A stretch of DNA of 64,000 nt from Vitellaria paradoxa (taxonomy: Eukaryota > Streptophyta > Magnoliopsida > Ericales > Sapotaceae), in assembly GCA_019916065.1 (NCBI GenBank), contig CM034237.1, positions 44,723,084 through 44,787,083 of the forward strand. The letters are read 5' to 3'. The notes under the pieces were generated by a model that saw only the letters and a list, made by a program, of their open reading frames with translations, was not told the origin of the DNA and searched no databases. This document shows positions 23,582 to 35,056 of the stretch, in pieces (the first letter of the stretch is position 1; each line of letters opens with the position of its first letter). The translations under genes and the position numbers were made by a program.

Positions 23582-25869
23582 TTAGTCAGAAATGGCTACG
23601 ATGGGGCTCGATACTATGTGTTCATGTTGATCAATCCATTTGAGATAGCCATATTGTACATAGGGGGCACCATTATCAACCTCTACAGTCACAACAAAAC
23701 TTCGCTTCTGATATTTGCTATTGAATGTGAGAATACTGGGCTCTACTTTGATACTCATTCCAGTAGGAACCTCCAAAACTGCTTGATACATGGCTGTGTC
23801 ATTGCCCACATTTGTCACAACTCTGCTGAAGTGTTTTGCTGTTAATGAGCTGGCACCTCTAGGAAATATGGCAACAAAGGAGGGGTAATTGAGATCGGTG
23901 TGATTTTGGCTGCATTTCCACTGATTTCTTCTGAGAACAGCGCTCATTTGCTTCTTATTGTAGCCAAGGCCACATAAGAACTCAATATAATCTTGGATGC
24001 CCATGTCATAGATCAGCCCAGGATCTATGGCTTTACTGGGATTGACGTGTCCTGCACCAAATTCCAGAGGTGTGGCAGGGAGTCCAGTCAATTGATCCTT
24101 CAAGGCTGTGTCTGTATTGTCAAGTGTACTTGCGGTGGTCATAATAGCTGATCGGATGGCTGCAGGGCTCCAATCATGGTGGACGGCCTTTAGTAATGCT
24201 GTAACTCCTGTAACATGGGGAGCTGCCATTGATGTCCCTGTGTCGAGTGCGTAATCAGCAACCAAATTGTATTTGCCTGCGGTGTAACGTGGCTTGTTTG
24301 GTGCAACTGCTGCCAGAACATCCAATCCCGGAGCGAGAATATCTGGCTTTAAAGTACTCGGGTTAATAGGATCAGGTCCTCGAGAAGAAAAAAAGGCCAC
24401 TTGTGGGGCTGGTTTTGTGCCCAAACTCGTTATCATGAACCTCATGCTCTTTATCCTTGCTTTATGTGCTCTGGTTACATACCGTCTGACTGAAGACCCA
24501 GATTTAACTGGTAGAACCAGGCTGGGAATGGGCTCCTCAAATTGAGCTGACCACACTGTGTTGTTCAAGAAGACTCCTGCGTATCCACCTGCCCTCTTAA
24601 CTTCCTTCATCTGTTCGTCAAGAGCAATGTTGGTGCTTCTATCGCATAGGACTACTTTTCCAACAACTTCTTCTGGTTCCAAAGCTGAAGCATTGCATAT
24701 TGCTTTGTTTATGTTGCCTTTCCCATAATATAAGATGCATTGGTGATGTAGACACTCTCTGGGAACTTTGATGTGCCCGTCACAGATAACCCATTCCCTA
24801 GGTTCGCTGTTGCTTCAAAACTTCGATCAACCGTGCCAGCACCTACTGTGATGATCCAAGGTGCTCCATTGACTGTGGTGTTCCGGCCTCCGGAATTCCC
24901 AGCACCACAGACAACGACAATCCCTTTTTCTATTGCTGAAAGTGATGCAACAGCTATGGGATCCTGGAAATAAGTTGTCAGTGGGAGTCCTAGAGACACT
25001 GACATGATGTCCACCCCATCAGCAATTGCTTGGTCCATGCCAGCAAGAACGTCGCTAGCTGCAGTCGCTTGTGAGCTTGTTGCCCAGACGACCTTGTAAA
25101 CTGCAACTCGTGCACTTGGTGCTACTCCTTTGGCTGTGCCTCTGGCATACCCGAACTGACTAGCACCTAGCACATGGGAACCTGCTGCAATGGATGCGGT
25201 GTGGGTTCCGTGACCTTCGTAATCTCTTGCTGAATCATAATCAGTCTCTTTGTCGATTTTCCTGCCTGCAGCGATGAGTCCTTTGCTAAAAGACCGAGCT
25301 CCGATGAGCTTCCTGTTGCAGGCGGATGGGGTGAAGGCTGTGCCTTTCTCACACATGCCCTTCCATCTCTCTGGCACCGGTGACATCCCTTTGTCGTTAA
25401 AACTCTCACTTTCTGGCCACACTCCCGTGTCTATCATTCCTATTATCACATCTTTGCCATACGACGAAGTCGGCCAGATTCCGGATCTGTACTTTAGTCC
25501 AAGGAACTTAGGGGTGTGGGTTGTCAAGAGCTTCCCAAAGGACTCCTTATAGGCAGCGCGATGAGCTGGGGATTTCTCGAGTTCGGATAATTGAGAAGGT
25601 GTGAGCCTGGCGCTAAAGCCATGCATGACGTGGTTATAGGAGTAGAGAAGCTTGTCTTCACCGTTGGTTGGGAAAGAAGATAACGAGTTTAGGATGGACC
25701 TGTGCCATTCCTCGTGCGTCGAGAAGGTTTCTGGTTTCTGTGAATGGTCCACGTGGATGATGTACGTCTCGTATTCTTCGGGTTCTGATGATGCATTGGC
25801 AATCAATAGCAGTAACAGAAGCCAAGGCAATGCAAGATTTAAGATCAGAACAGGAGAAGTGCTGGTCAT
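23582..25869 (-). CDS. subtilisin-like serine protease (plant subtilase, SBT1-type), single frameshift
   Basis: This is a secreted serine protease of the plant subtilase family S8A, intronless as SBT1 genes usually are. The start ATG at 25869 is followed by a hydrophobic signal peptide (residues about 7-25). An I9 prodomain follows (TYIIHVDHSQ to about 115), with the mature enzyme starting near TTHTPKFLGL. Catalytic Asp147 lies in MIDTGVWPES and His220 in GHGTHTASIAAG. The oxyanion Asn325 lies in GAGNSGG. The reading frame then breaks: at about 24725-24745 one base appears to be missing, giving a stop at 24709. The other frame continues cleanly through the rest of the PA domain, catalytic Ser in GTSMAAPHVTG, and the Fn3-like C-terminal domain to TAA at 23582. 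The combined length of roughly 760 residues is normal. The closest subgroup by eye is SBT1.9-like. Everything outside the frameshift is intact, so either a very young pseudogene or a sequencing/assembly error is possible. Overlapping ORFs on the opposite strand are shadows. Confidence 0.93.
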
Positions 25870-25920
25870 GGCTAAAGGATTGAATGGGAAGATGACGGGA
25901 AGTTGTGTGTTTATGGAACC

Positions 25921-25926
25921 ATATAT
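25921..25926 (-). promoter_or_regulatory. possible TATA box of the subtilase gene
   Basis: TACAATATATGG on the minus strand places an ATATAT core about 52 bp upstream of the ATG. That would imply a very short 5' UTR. Weak evidence in AT-rich DNA. Confidence 0.25.
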
Positions 25927-25989
25927 TGTACTTGAGATTAGTAAGAATGAAGTAGGTGGGTGCCACTTAGGATTTGAATCAAAATGATA

Positions 25990-26280
25990 GTGATTTAATC
26001 ACGCCCATTCAACAAATCAAACGACTGGGGAAAAAGAGAGAGAGAGAGAGAGATTCAAATTCTTAAATTTCCTCATTACCTAGATATAAAACACTACCTA
26101 AGTAATGTAGAAGATATAGAATATATATATAATATTATTATCTAACTAATATAGAAGATATAAAATATTTCCTAACTAATATAGAAAATATAATTGAGAA
26201 TATACAACATATACATTAATACAATGAATGTATATAATATTTTTTTCTATGTATATATATACCTATATTGGGTGTTGAAC
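25990..26280. other. intergenic, upstream of subtilase, with (GA)n tract
   Basis: A GAGAGA tract at about 26035-26052 is followed by three short imperfect repeats of ACTAATATAGAAGATATA-like sequence (26090-26200). A GA-rich upstream element is common in plant promoters, but no function can be assigned. Confidence 0.35.
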
Positions 26281-28085
26281 TATAACATTGCTATGCAATA
26301 AATATATATTTATTCTACATTAATGTATAATAATTGTGTAAGGACATAAATTTTTATTTCTACTCTCAAGACAATGAATATTAAAAATTAAATGATAATA
26401 AAATGTCTTTTGGAGGACAATCTTAAATCATGAATGTAAAATTAATCATAGTAATTGTAAGGAGAAAGGGTAGATAAAGAATGAAATGAAGTAGGGATAA
26501 GTTCTTAACATGTTAGTAAATAATATAATTAATTTAGATTAAAATAATAACCACAAATCTCCACAAAATACCGTTAATATTCAATGTGAATGCAAAACTA
26601 ATTATATTAATGGTAAAGGATAAAGGAAGACAAGAACAAAATTAAGTAAAGATAAACTGCTGACGCAATAACAAGTAATACAATTATATATTTATGCATA
26701 TAATAAAAAAGTTCAAAAACTTAAATTTAAAATATTTTTAACCGTTAGATTTGTATAATAGTCAGAATTACTTATTTTCTATCTATTATGGTTATCTTTC
26801 GATCACTTCACATAGGGACATACCTTTTCCCCCTTTCTAATTTTTTTGAATACTTTTTTATAATTTAAATATTTTTCTAAAAAAAAAAGATAATATAGTA
26901 GGAAAAATATTAGATAGGGAATTATTTTTAAGAGAGTTAAATTAGAAATATTTTTGAAAAATAATATTTTTTGAGCAAAAACTCGGATTTGTAAAATCTG
27001 AAAGTGTAACAATTTGTTTCGATTGAATGAAATGGGGAGATAGAAGATGAAAAAAAAAAGATTTTAGAATCTTTTACTTGCTTGTGAGTTTTTTTAAGGA
27101 AAAAAAAAGGAAAAAGAAATGGAAAGAAATGAAATGAAAAGTGAGCATTAAAATTATAAAAATTTCAATCACCCAAAAGTGGGTGGAAATGGAGAGAAGA
27201 GAAAACAGATGTAATGAAATTTTTAAAATGATATATTTGTCCATAAAATAAAGAATAAAAAAATTACAAACATACCCTAAGGTAAAATAAATTGACAACC
27301 TTCCAATTTTTCTAAGGATTTAATGGTAAAATAACAATATACACTTTCTTTTTCTTCTATTTCTTTTCAACTCACAAATAAAGAGAAAGAAAATTGTTAT
27401 CTTTTTTTTTTTTCTAAATTTACAAACAAATAAAAAAAATCTATTATCATTTATCTTCTTTTAATTTCTCTCTTAACTAATGTTTTCTTTTATTTTCTTT
27501 TCTCTCCTAAACTCACAGACAAGCCTAAGTGAATATCTAAAAATAAAATTTAGGAGTTCAATTATAAAGTAAACAATTGCTATGTGATAAATGTAGATTT
27601 ATTTTGTATCAATGTATAATAATCATACATTCAGATTTAATGTAAGGATGTAAATTTTTATTTCTACTCTCATCGTTAATGAATATTAAAAAGTTAAATA
27701 GTAATGAAATGGCCTTTAGAGGACAACTTTAAATCATGAATGCAAAATCAATTATAGTAATTGTAAGGGAAAAGGGAATATAAAAATGAAATTAAGTAGG
27801 GATAAGCTCTTGACATATTAATAAATAATACAATTAATTTACATTAAAAAATAACTACAAATCTCTAAAAAAACACAATTAATATTTAATCATAAATGCA
27901 AAATTAATCATAGCATCGGTAAGTCGATAAGAGGAAAAGGAAGATAAGAACAAAATTAAGTAGGGATAAGCTTCTGATATGACAGCAAGTAATGAAATTA
28001 TATATATTCTATATAATAAAAAAGATCAAGAATGTGAGTTTGGACATTTTTAGCCGTTAGATTTGTTTAATAATTAGAATTACTT
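26281..28085. repeat. long direct repeat of about 510 bp, copies about 1.29 kb apart
   Basis: The segments 26281-26790 and 27571-28085 are diverged copies in the same orientation. Both share GCTATG.AATAAAT, ATGTATAATAAT, GAGGACAA.CTTAAATCATGAATG, ATTGTAAGG..AAAGGG, AAGTAGGGATAAG and end with CCGTTAGATTTGT.TAATA..CAGAATTAC-like sequence. No TG..CA ends or coding sequence were seen, so I cannot say whether they are LTRs of a small element or a tandem duplication. A MITE copy (27060-27520) lies between them. Confidence 0.6.
27060..27520 (-). mobile_element. MITE, copy 1 (same family as 53880-54320)
   Basis: The minus strand of this segment aligns along its length with 53880-54320. Shared blocks include TATTGTTATTTTACCATTAA / TACTATTATTTTACCATTAA, TATGTTTGTAATTT, ATATATCATTTT and CATTTCC.CCCA.TTTTGGG. 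Ends show inverted CTTGT.TGTGAGTTT motifs. It is AT-rich, has no ORF of note and fits a MITE; the superfamily is undetermined. Confidence 0.6.
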
Positions 28086-28688
28086 TTTTTTCCTCTATTT
28101 TTTTTTTGTCCCACATCACTAGATCATTATAAATTCACTTTTTCTTTTGCATATACAAAACCATTTATAGTTTAATAGATGTTAACGAACCCATGGTTTT
28201 TTATAAGAGGCCCCACTTGATTGTAAATTCAATATAGTTATAAAATTTACATATTTCAAATACATTAAGAATTATATTAAAAAATATAAAAATAATTAAA
28301 TAATAATTTAGTTATTTCTTTCATAATAACAACTCTTATTATTTTTAAAATTTAAAAAATACAAAAAAAACCTAAATACTAATTAGGCTTGGGAATAGTT
28401 ATTTTCCTAAATTTTAATTTTAAATTTAAATTAGTCCCATTGACTGTATTTGTTTTATTTTATAAAGCACAACTTATGATTAATAATAATATTTTTAATT
28501 GAAGTTTTTTTCCATAAAACTAATCAAAAATTTATTATCGAATCTTGTTGTGTGGGTGCTCTCTATATTCACTATTCTGCATTTTCTATTTTTACAAATG
28601 TTTGAATAAAATTAGTCTTCTAAGTGATTTTTTTTTTCTATATTCTAATTTTAAATTTAAAATTTTCTCTCTCCTATTCTCTTTCGTT

Positions 28689-31400
28689 CACTACTAGAAA
28701 AACACTTTAGTGAACGCTTATAAGACCATAAGTTGATCGCAAATAATTATTAGCGACTGTCAATGAGCTGACGCAAATACGTCGTTACTAATGACTATTA
28801 GCAGTTACAAGACAACGACTATTAGCAGTTACAAGACAACGGTTGCAAAACTTTAGTGACCGTTACAACGATCATTACAACAACCGTTTAAGGTTTAATA
28901 GAGACAAGTTTTAGTGACCTCTAATATCCCATAAGCCGTCGCTAATGTTTCGCGCCCAACTCGCGCCATAACCCTCGTAATCTTTTAGCAACAGCCAAAT
29001 ATGTATTGGCAACCGCTAGAGCAGTTGCTTTTATAAATTTAATTATTAATATTTTATTGAAATATTATTAATAATTGTTATAATTTATTAATTTGGAGAC
29101 CGTTTTGGCAACCGCCATAGTTTGTTTATTTTTAAAATTTTAATTAATAGTAATATATTTATTTATTACATTGAAGTAATTTAGAATATTATTTCAAAAT
29201 ATAATTTCGTAATGGCGCCTTTATTATTATTATTATTTTTTTAATTAATTATTATTATTTTATACCTATGTATATAAACAATATTAAATTTGCAAAAGTT
29301 AAAATAATCTGTAAGTAATTGTTTTTACAAATACCAATTGCATTTATTGAAAACATGTATATATATAGGTGGAGAAGTTAAGAAATAAAAAAGGGGGGGG
29401 AAGAAATCATATATTCGCTCCAATAGTAGTTCGGTCAAGTCTTAAAAACAAGAAAATAAATATTATTAGTCTAAATAATTATCAATTTACATAAGTAAAA
29501 TTTGATGAATCTAAACTTCAATTTTTTGTATAAAAACTAAATATACCCGGGCATCAGCTAAAGCCAATCCAAGAGGGCCAGCTGCTATCGTATGGATCTA
29601 CAGAAGAAAGGCGCTGGCTCTGTGAATAGCGGCGCTCCAACTTGGCCATAATCTCAGCCCTCATTCATGCTTTTGCTCACCTGTCTCGGCTCGTAAGGTT
29701 TGTAGGACCTTTCTATAGGAAACTGTGAGCCCTGGGAGGAGCTAGCCCCGAATGACTCACCTTGACGAAAGACAGAGCGTGGAATGCCATCGCTTTGTGT
29801 GAGCATGTATCTGTGACCATCTCGGCCAATGATAAAGTGGAATATTTCATCCCTTCTTTGCTCAGACTCATTTTCCCTGTTGATAGCTTGTTCAAGTGAG
29901 CATTGAACTGTTCCTGCATAAAACAATAAAAAAAAAATAAGCTAATAGATTTTGTAAATAAATACAAAAAGTTGCCATTATGCAAAATCAATACTTATTG
30001 TAATGGCATGAACCTCTGGGTTTAAGCGAGAGCACGTCACCAGCCAAATGGCCATCTGATTTTCATGCTTGCCCCACTAATACAACTATTGATGGGGAAA
30101 TTACGTTATTAGCATCTTATCATATGAATTGGAACGAAAGCAAATTTACAAATAAAGACTAACATTTTACCTCGTGGTGGACATGCGTGAAGTATCGGGT
30201 CCTCTCCTTGTGCCTGGGCCTTGCATCGAACAATTTCGAGAGTTCTTTTTAGATTTTGTCTATTTTAATTTTTTGATCGATTAGTTTTTGTAAGTTATAA
30301 TTATTATTTAAAAATAATTAAAAAATGACCAAATTACGAGCTATTGACATCTGCACCATTGCTCGACCAGTAACGAATGAGCATAGCCCATTGTTTGGGA
30401 AAGACTCGTAAGGGGACCTGCTGAAGAATGTAGGGGTCATCTCTATGATCCTTCTAACAAAAATCCTTCAATTTATATTTATGGTCCTTCCACAACTTTC
30501 AGTACTTTGTGTAGCAAATACGTTAGAAGTTATTGAAAAGGACACAAAAATTTGATACTAATCAATATGTGGTGCAAAGTAACACATTCTCTAATATATA
30601 ATTTAAAGTAAAAATATATATAAAAAGTTGTTGGTTGAACCTCATCCCAACGGCAGTCGAAGCTCTCTGACAAGTACGCTTCCTAATCGAGTGTAGTCAA
30701 CGGGAAATTAATAAGATCCTAGACCATATGACCCAACTGGGAAGTAAGCTTCTAGCCATTCGCATCGATCAGATGACCAGTGGTAGGATCGAACTCCACG
30801 TCAAGCCACTGCCTATCATAGTTCCAGTCCTATAAGGCCCTAGACGGCCCTTTCCCAGACCTAGAGGCCATAGCTAGAGTTAGCATCTGTTTTAATTAAT
30901 AATAAGTTAATTAAATTGAAATAAAAAATTTTAACAGGAATGTAATGTCTAAAAGTGACTTATACCAAACGATGTAGGCTCAAACCCAACGCTCCCACGT
31001 TGGTGCACTAGAGGGCCTATCTCGGCCATGTCAAATGAACTAGACCTCGTGCATGAGAGGTCCAATCGCTTGACTATCGTGTGTGGCTAAGATCTCCTCC
31101 TACCTCTAGAAGACATATTTGTTTGCTCGTTCATAAGATAGATTAATTTCATATGATAATTGAATTTATTAATTAAAAGTTAAGTGGACACGATAACATA
31201 AAGATTCATAATAAAACTTGTTAAGAGAAAAAGTTCACAACCATTCATTGTTCATGTAAGTCAATAGTAACTCTTTCGATGGCCTCCCTAACCCAATCAA
31301 CATCTTCCTCACGTTGAACCATCATATCTTGGTCAAGAGCTTGGTAGGCGAATGTATCAATATCTTGGTCATTGCATTCAATCTAATACACCCCCTTCTT
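28689..31400 (-). mobile_element. decayed CACTA (En/Spm-like) transposon, one end identified
   Basis: CACTACTAGAAAAA at 28689-28702 is the typical terminal inverted repeat of plant CACTA elements. It is followed by subterminal repeats, for example TTAGCAGTTACAAGACAACG twice within 28786-28840. Between about 29570 and 31390 the minus strand carries fragments of the element's proteins broken by stops. These include an arginine/glutamate-rich C-terminal piece with AKLERRYSQSQRLSS (about 29580-29650), DEIFHFIIGRDGHRYMLTQ (about 29800), PYILQQVPLRVFPKQWAMLI (about 30400) and DVDWVREAIERVTIDLHE (about 31300). This resembles the plant Transposase_24-type ORF of CACTA elements. The opposite terminus (TTTTTCTAGTAGTG) was not found, so the right edge is approximate. 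Confidence 0.72.
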
Positions 31401-34400
31401 ATAGCACACATTAATATATATGTTCCTAATTACTAGGTGATTGAATTAAGATTTTTTCTATTATATATTTTATGATTAAAATTTTTAAATTCATGTGTTT
31501 TTGTATTATGTCGACGCAACTTAATTCGTCCTGTGATATTCTTTTGGGAGGAAAAATTATTTTATGAGATGGTCTTTTACTTTTATTTAAACAAGCACAA
31601 ATGGCAGAGTTGTTTTGAGGCAAGAGGGACAAATAACCCCTTAATTTTGGAGATGAAATTAATAAAAAATTAAATTAATTTAAAATTGGAAGTATTTTGA
31701 TCTTATTAAAAAATTTAGGTTAACTCAAAAATTTTCTACATAAAAGGAGTATACAAGAACTGAACCTAAGTATTTTTTATAAAGTAAAATATATTCTTCC
31801 ACTACATTATTAAATACTCTTATGCATAATATAAAAAATATATAACATATAACATAATAAATTGTATAAGCAATAAAACTTAATAATAATAATTATATAT
31901 ATATATATATATATATATTTAGTAACGAAGGCATTCCTAATAAATTTCAGGTGTTGTTCAAAGGACCATTGAACTATTAAACTGTAAAAAATATATTCAC
32001 TGATTTAATATCCAAGAATAATTTTATTCCTCCCTAAAAATAACATTATTTCTCTTCTACTCTTAACCTGATGTAACTCTTTTCTTGAATGCATGGTAAC
32101 CCATTAATGAAAATCTTGAATCCGCCCTCAACATGCGTCAAGTAATATAATACTTTTTTTTTTTAAGTTAAAATCACTAAGGACATGTGACATTAATTTG
32201 AAATAATTTCTCATGAATTTAAATTTAAATTCTTCAGTGTATTTTTAATTAAATTAAAAAAAAAAGATTAGTCAAAGTTAAGAATGCCAGCCTAAAAATT
32301 TCCTCTTGAATTCCTCGTGACATCCACGTCATATTATTTAAACATCTTCCTTATTCAAAAATAAATATATAAAATAAAAACTAAAAAAAAAAAAAAAGAA
32401 AGCCCACGTCAATATTTTTACTTAATCATTTTCATTATTATTTTAGAGGACATCTAATCATTGAGGCCCCCGGAGGTTGCTCTCCTCAAGCAGTACCGAT
32501 TTTCTCGTATCACCGCCCTTGGGACGTCGGTGCAGGGGTTTCCGTCTGGGATTGAGGGTTCGGATTATTGTCCATTGTGAAATGTGGGCTGTTTACTTTT
32601 GTCCCATAACGGTAAGCCCTGAATTTGATGCCCCATTGCGATTGCGATTCGCTTTTCGTCGATTTCAATTTCGATTCCTTAATCCTTCGTTCTTTTCTGT
32701 GTTGACTTTATCTCCAAATAGTATATGTAGAACTAAAACTCAAAATTATCAAAGTAATTAATGGATTATTTATCAATTATCGGATATTATACAATTTGTA
32801 TTTGTGAAGGTGTTCTCTCATCTCAACGCTCAATAGTAACTTCGATGCAAAGTTCGTTTTTAATATTTAACGGTGCCCCTGGCGGGGTCCTTTTTCAATA
32901 AGAGAATTTTGTTATGGCAATCTATGTACAAAAAAACAATAATTATGGAAAATGGGTGATATTATTAATTTAAATACAAAAATGTCCCTAATAATATAAT
33001 AATATTTTGAGACATACTTTCGTATCCACCACTACTTTTGTCCTTATACTTTGCTATGCTATACTTACTAAGGTCCTTATGATGTATATAAAAAATAACC
33101 TCACACTTCGCACCATTCATACTGGCCCCACCTATGGACACTTTGAGTTACAAGTAACATAACACTTTGTAACAAGTAAGGTGTTGCTGTTAATGTAATG
33201 GAGATAAAAATTATTCCAGTAAAATTTACCCTCCGTTACTCTTAAAATAAATATCTTGTAATATATAGATGAAATATATTGGCATAATTTTAAAATTTAT
33301 ATGCATAAAAAATATTATTTTATCTGTGTTTTGTTTAAAAGGTAACTTAGCTGCGATAATATTATAATGAAATTTTTGTAAATATATTATATTTTAAAAT
33401 GGTAAGCTCTAGACTTCCAACAACTTTTATTTTTAAAAGAGTGATTGTATACATCTAATTGATGTAGTACAAATATGAATGAATAAAGTAACAAGAAAGT
33501 AAGAAATCAACATATAAAATTAATGTGATTCGGTCAAATTGGCTACTTTCATGATGGTTAGAATATTTCTTATTAATTTTAAAATCCCATGTAAGATAAC
33601 ATAATACAATAAAGCACACATACATATTTATATATATATACTAAAACTCTAACCCTATCAATAAGAGTAAAATATTCATACTATACAACAGGGTCCCATG
33701 TACTCTTCCGCTTTGGAAACTCCTCCTCTCTTCTTAATTGCCCAGCCTAAATATTAACCAGATATCACAACAATTATTTACCCATAATGTTCCCCCAAGT
33801 AAATTATTTTTAGTTCATTTTCAAGGAAAAAAAATTATTTTTCAAATATGTCCGTATATGAGTGGGTTTGAACATAATTCCTAAATATTGGAGAAATCAT
33901 CATCTTCTCCCAAGGCGAATTTTGGTTTGAAGTCGTTTTCTCCCTGAAATGAATTTTAGTTTGAAGTCGAGTCCAAAAGTCAGATTCTGTTACCACCCTT
34001 GATGATAGCCTCTGTTTCTACGTAATTTATTCTATAATTTGTTCTATTATAAGGAGAACACTAGGGTTAATGGTGAGTTTTTCAAATTTACGAAACTTTT
34101 TTTTTTTTATATGAAGTTTTTGGGTAAAATAAAAAAAACACATTTAAAATTTATTTTTGATATCACTTTATTTCTTCACGTTTCAATTGTAATAATCAAA
34201 TTCCTATTTCTTTAGCTAAACAGGTCTTTCTGTCAATTACCCGTTACAACAACCATTAAATTTAAAGTAAATAGGTAATTTTACTGGGTAAAGTATAAAA
34301 AATATTTTTATAATTTCCTCACAAAAAAATATTTAAATAATAATTAAGATTGAAAAATAATTTAAAAAGTACTCAATATTAATTAAATTTAACAAAAATT

Positions 34401-34626
34401 TAACTCCTCTAATAATAACCACTCTTAATATATTTTAAATTGAAAATAAAAAGAAAATGCCTACAATTAATTAGGCTTGGATATGCCTAAAGTACTCATG
34501 AATAGCTTGGCTCGTTTATACCCTTGTTTTCCACATTGTTTATGCACATGTCTTTGCAAAAATTAATTTCAATTAGAAAATAAATTCATAAGCGCAGTGG
34601 TTTGAAGGGTTTTTTTTTTTTTAAAT
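31401..34626. other. intergenic AT-rich DNA, one GC-rich pocket
   Basis: No complete gene is seen. A GC-rich pocket at about 32462-32700 stands out and could be a first exon or 5' leader: it has CTCCTCAAGCAGTACCG and ends ..CATAACG|GTAAGCCC, a good donor site. Its best ORF (32477-32761) matches nothing I know. A segment at 33850-33966 has an inverted copy at 45371-45486. Confidence 0.4.
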
Positions 34627-34869
34627 GATTTGACCTCGAGAGAGTTACTCCCTAGAGCAAACTCTTAGAAAGTGAATCTCATTTGACTTGTGCCACACAT
34701 ACCAACCCCTCAACATGTGTAGCAGTAAATTTTCGTCGGCAGTGGCCTTGTCAATGGCCTTTGAGATGCAGGTCCTGACACTCTCCAGAATCTCCATCGG
34801 ATCGTGCTCTACCCATCTATACAAGGAAAAAGACAAGCATCAAAATTAGACCGATAAAAACAGAGCACT

Positions 34870-34920
<51 letters not shown>

Positions 34921-35056
34921 CCCTGCTTTTGGGCATATCTAAGTGAACTCGACCTGGTGAGATCCAATGGCGCGAGCTGTCTTGTCGTAGACAATGAATC
35001 TGGTGCTAGTGGTGCCTTGATCGATCGACCCAATGAACGATCCATCTTTCAACGTT
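34627..35056 (-). pseudogene. glycerol kinase pseudogene fragment, exons 1-2
   Basis: Minus-strand exon 1 (about 34922-35056) encodes the start of glycerol kinase: [20 protein letters not shown], the N-terminal phosphate-binding region of this FGGY-family kinase, then GSHQVEFT. It is broken by an in-frame TAG where a Gln codon (CAG) is expected, shortly before a good donor (GCAGG|GTAATC). After a 105-bp intron made mostly of (CT)n, exon 2 starts at 34816 (TATAG|A) in phase and encodes WVEHDPMEILESVRTCISKA, continuing IDKATADEN. It then degrades through a frameshift around 34690-34710, after which GTSQMRFTF-like residues still echo the family sequence. Nothing of the rest of the roughly 520-residue enzyme is present. 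Because the intron is retained, this arose from DNA duplication and not from a processed mRNA. The functional gene (GLI1/NHO1 in Arabidopsis) phosphorylates glycerol; this copy cannot. Confidence 0.85.
34870..34917. repeat. (AG)n microsatellite in the glycerol kinase pseudogene intron
   Basis: A near-perfect AG run of about 24 units with one interruption (ACAG), filling most of the retained intron. Confidence 0.92.

Noticed and set aside
24294..25987. Plus-strand and alternate-frame ORFs over the subtilase
   Set aside because: Shadows of the real minus-strand coding sequence; no independent coding features.
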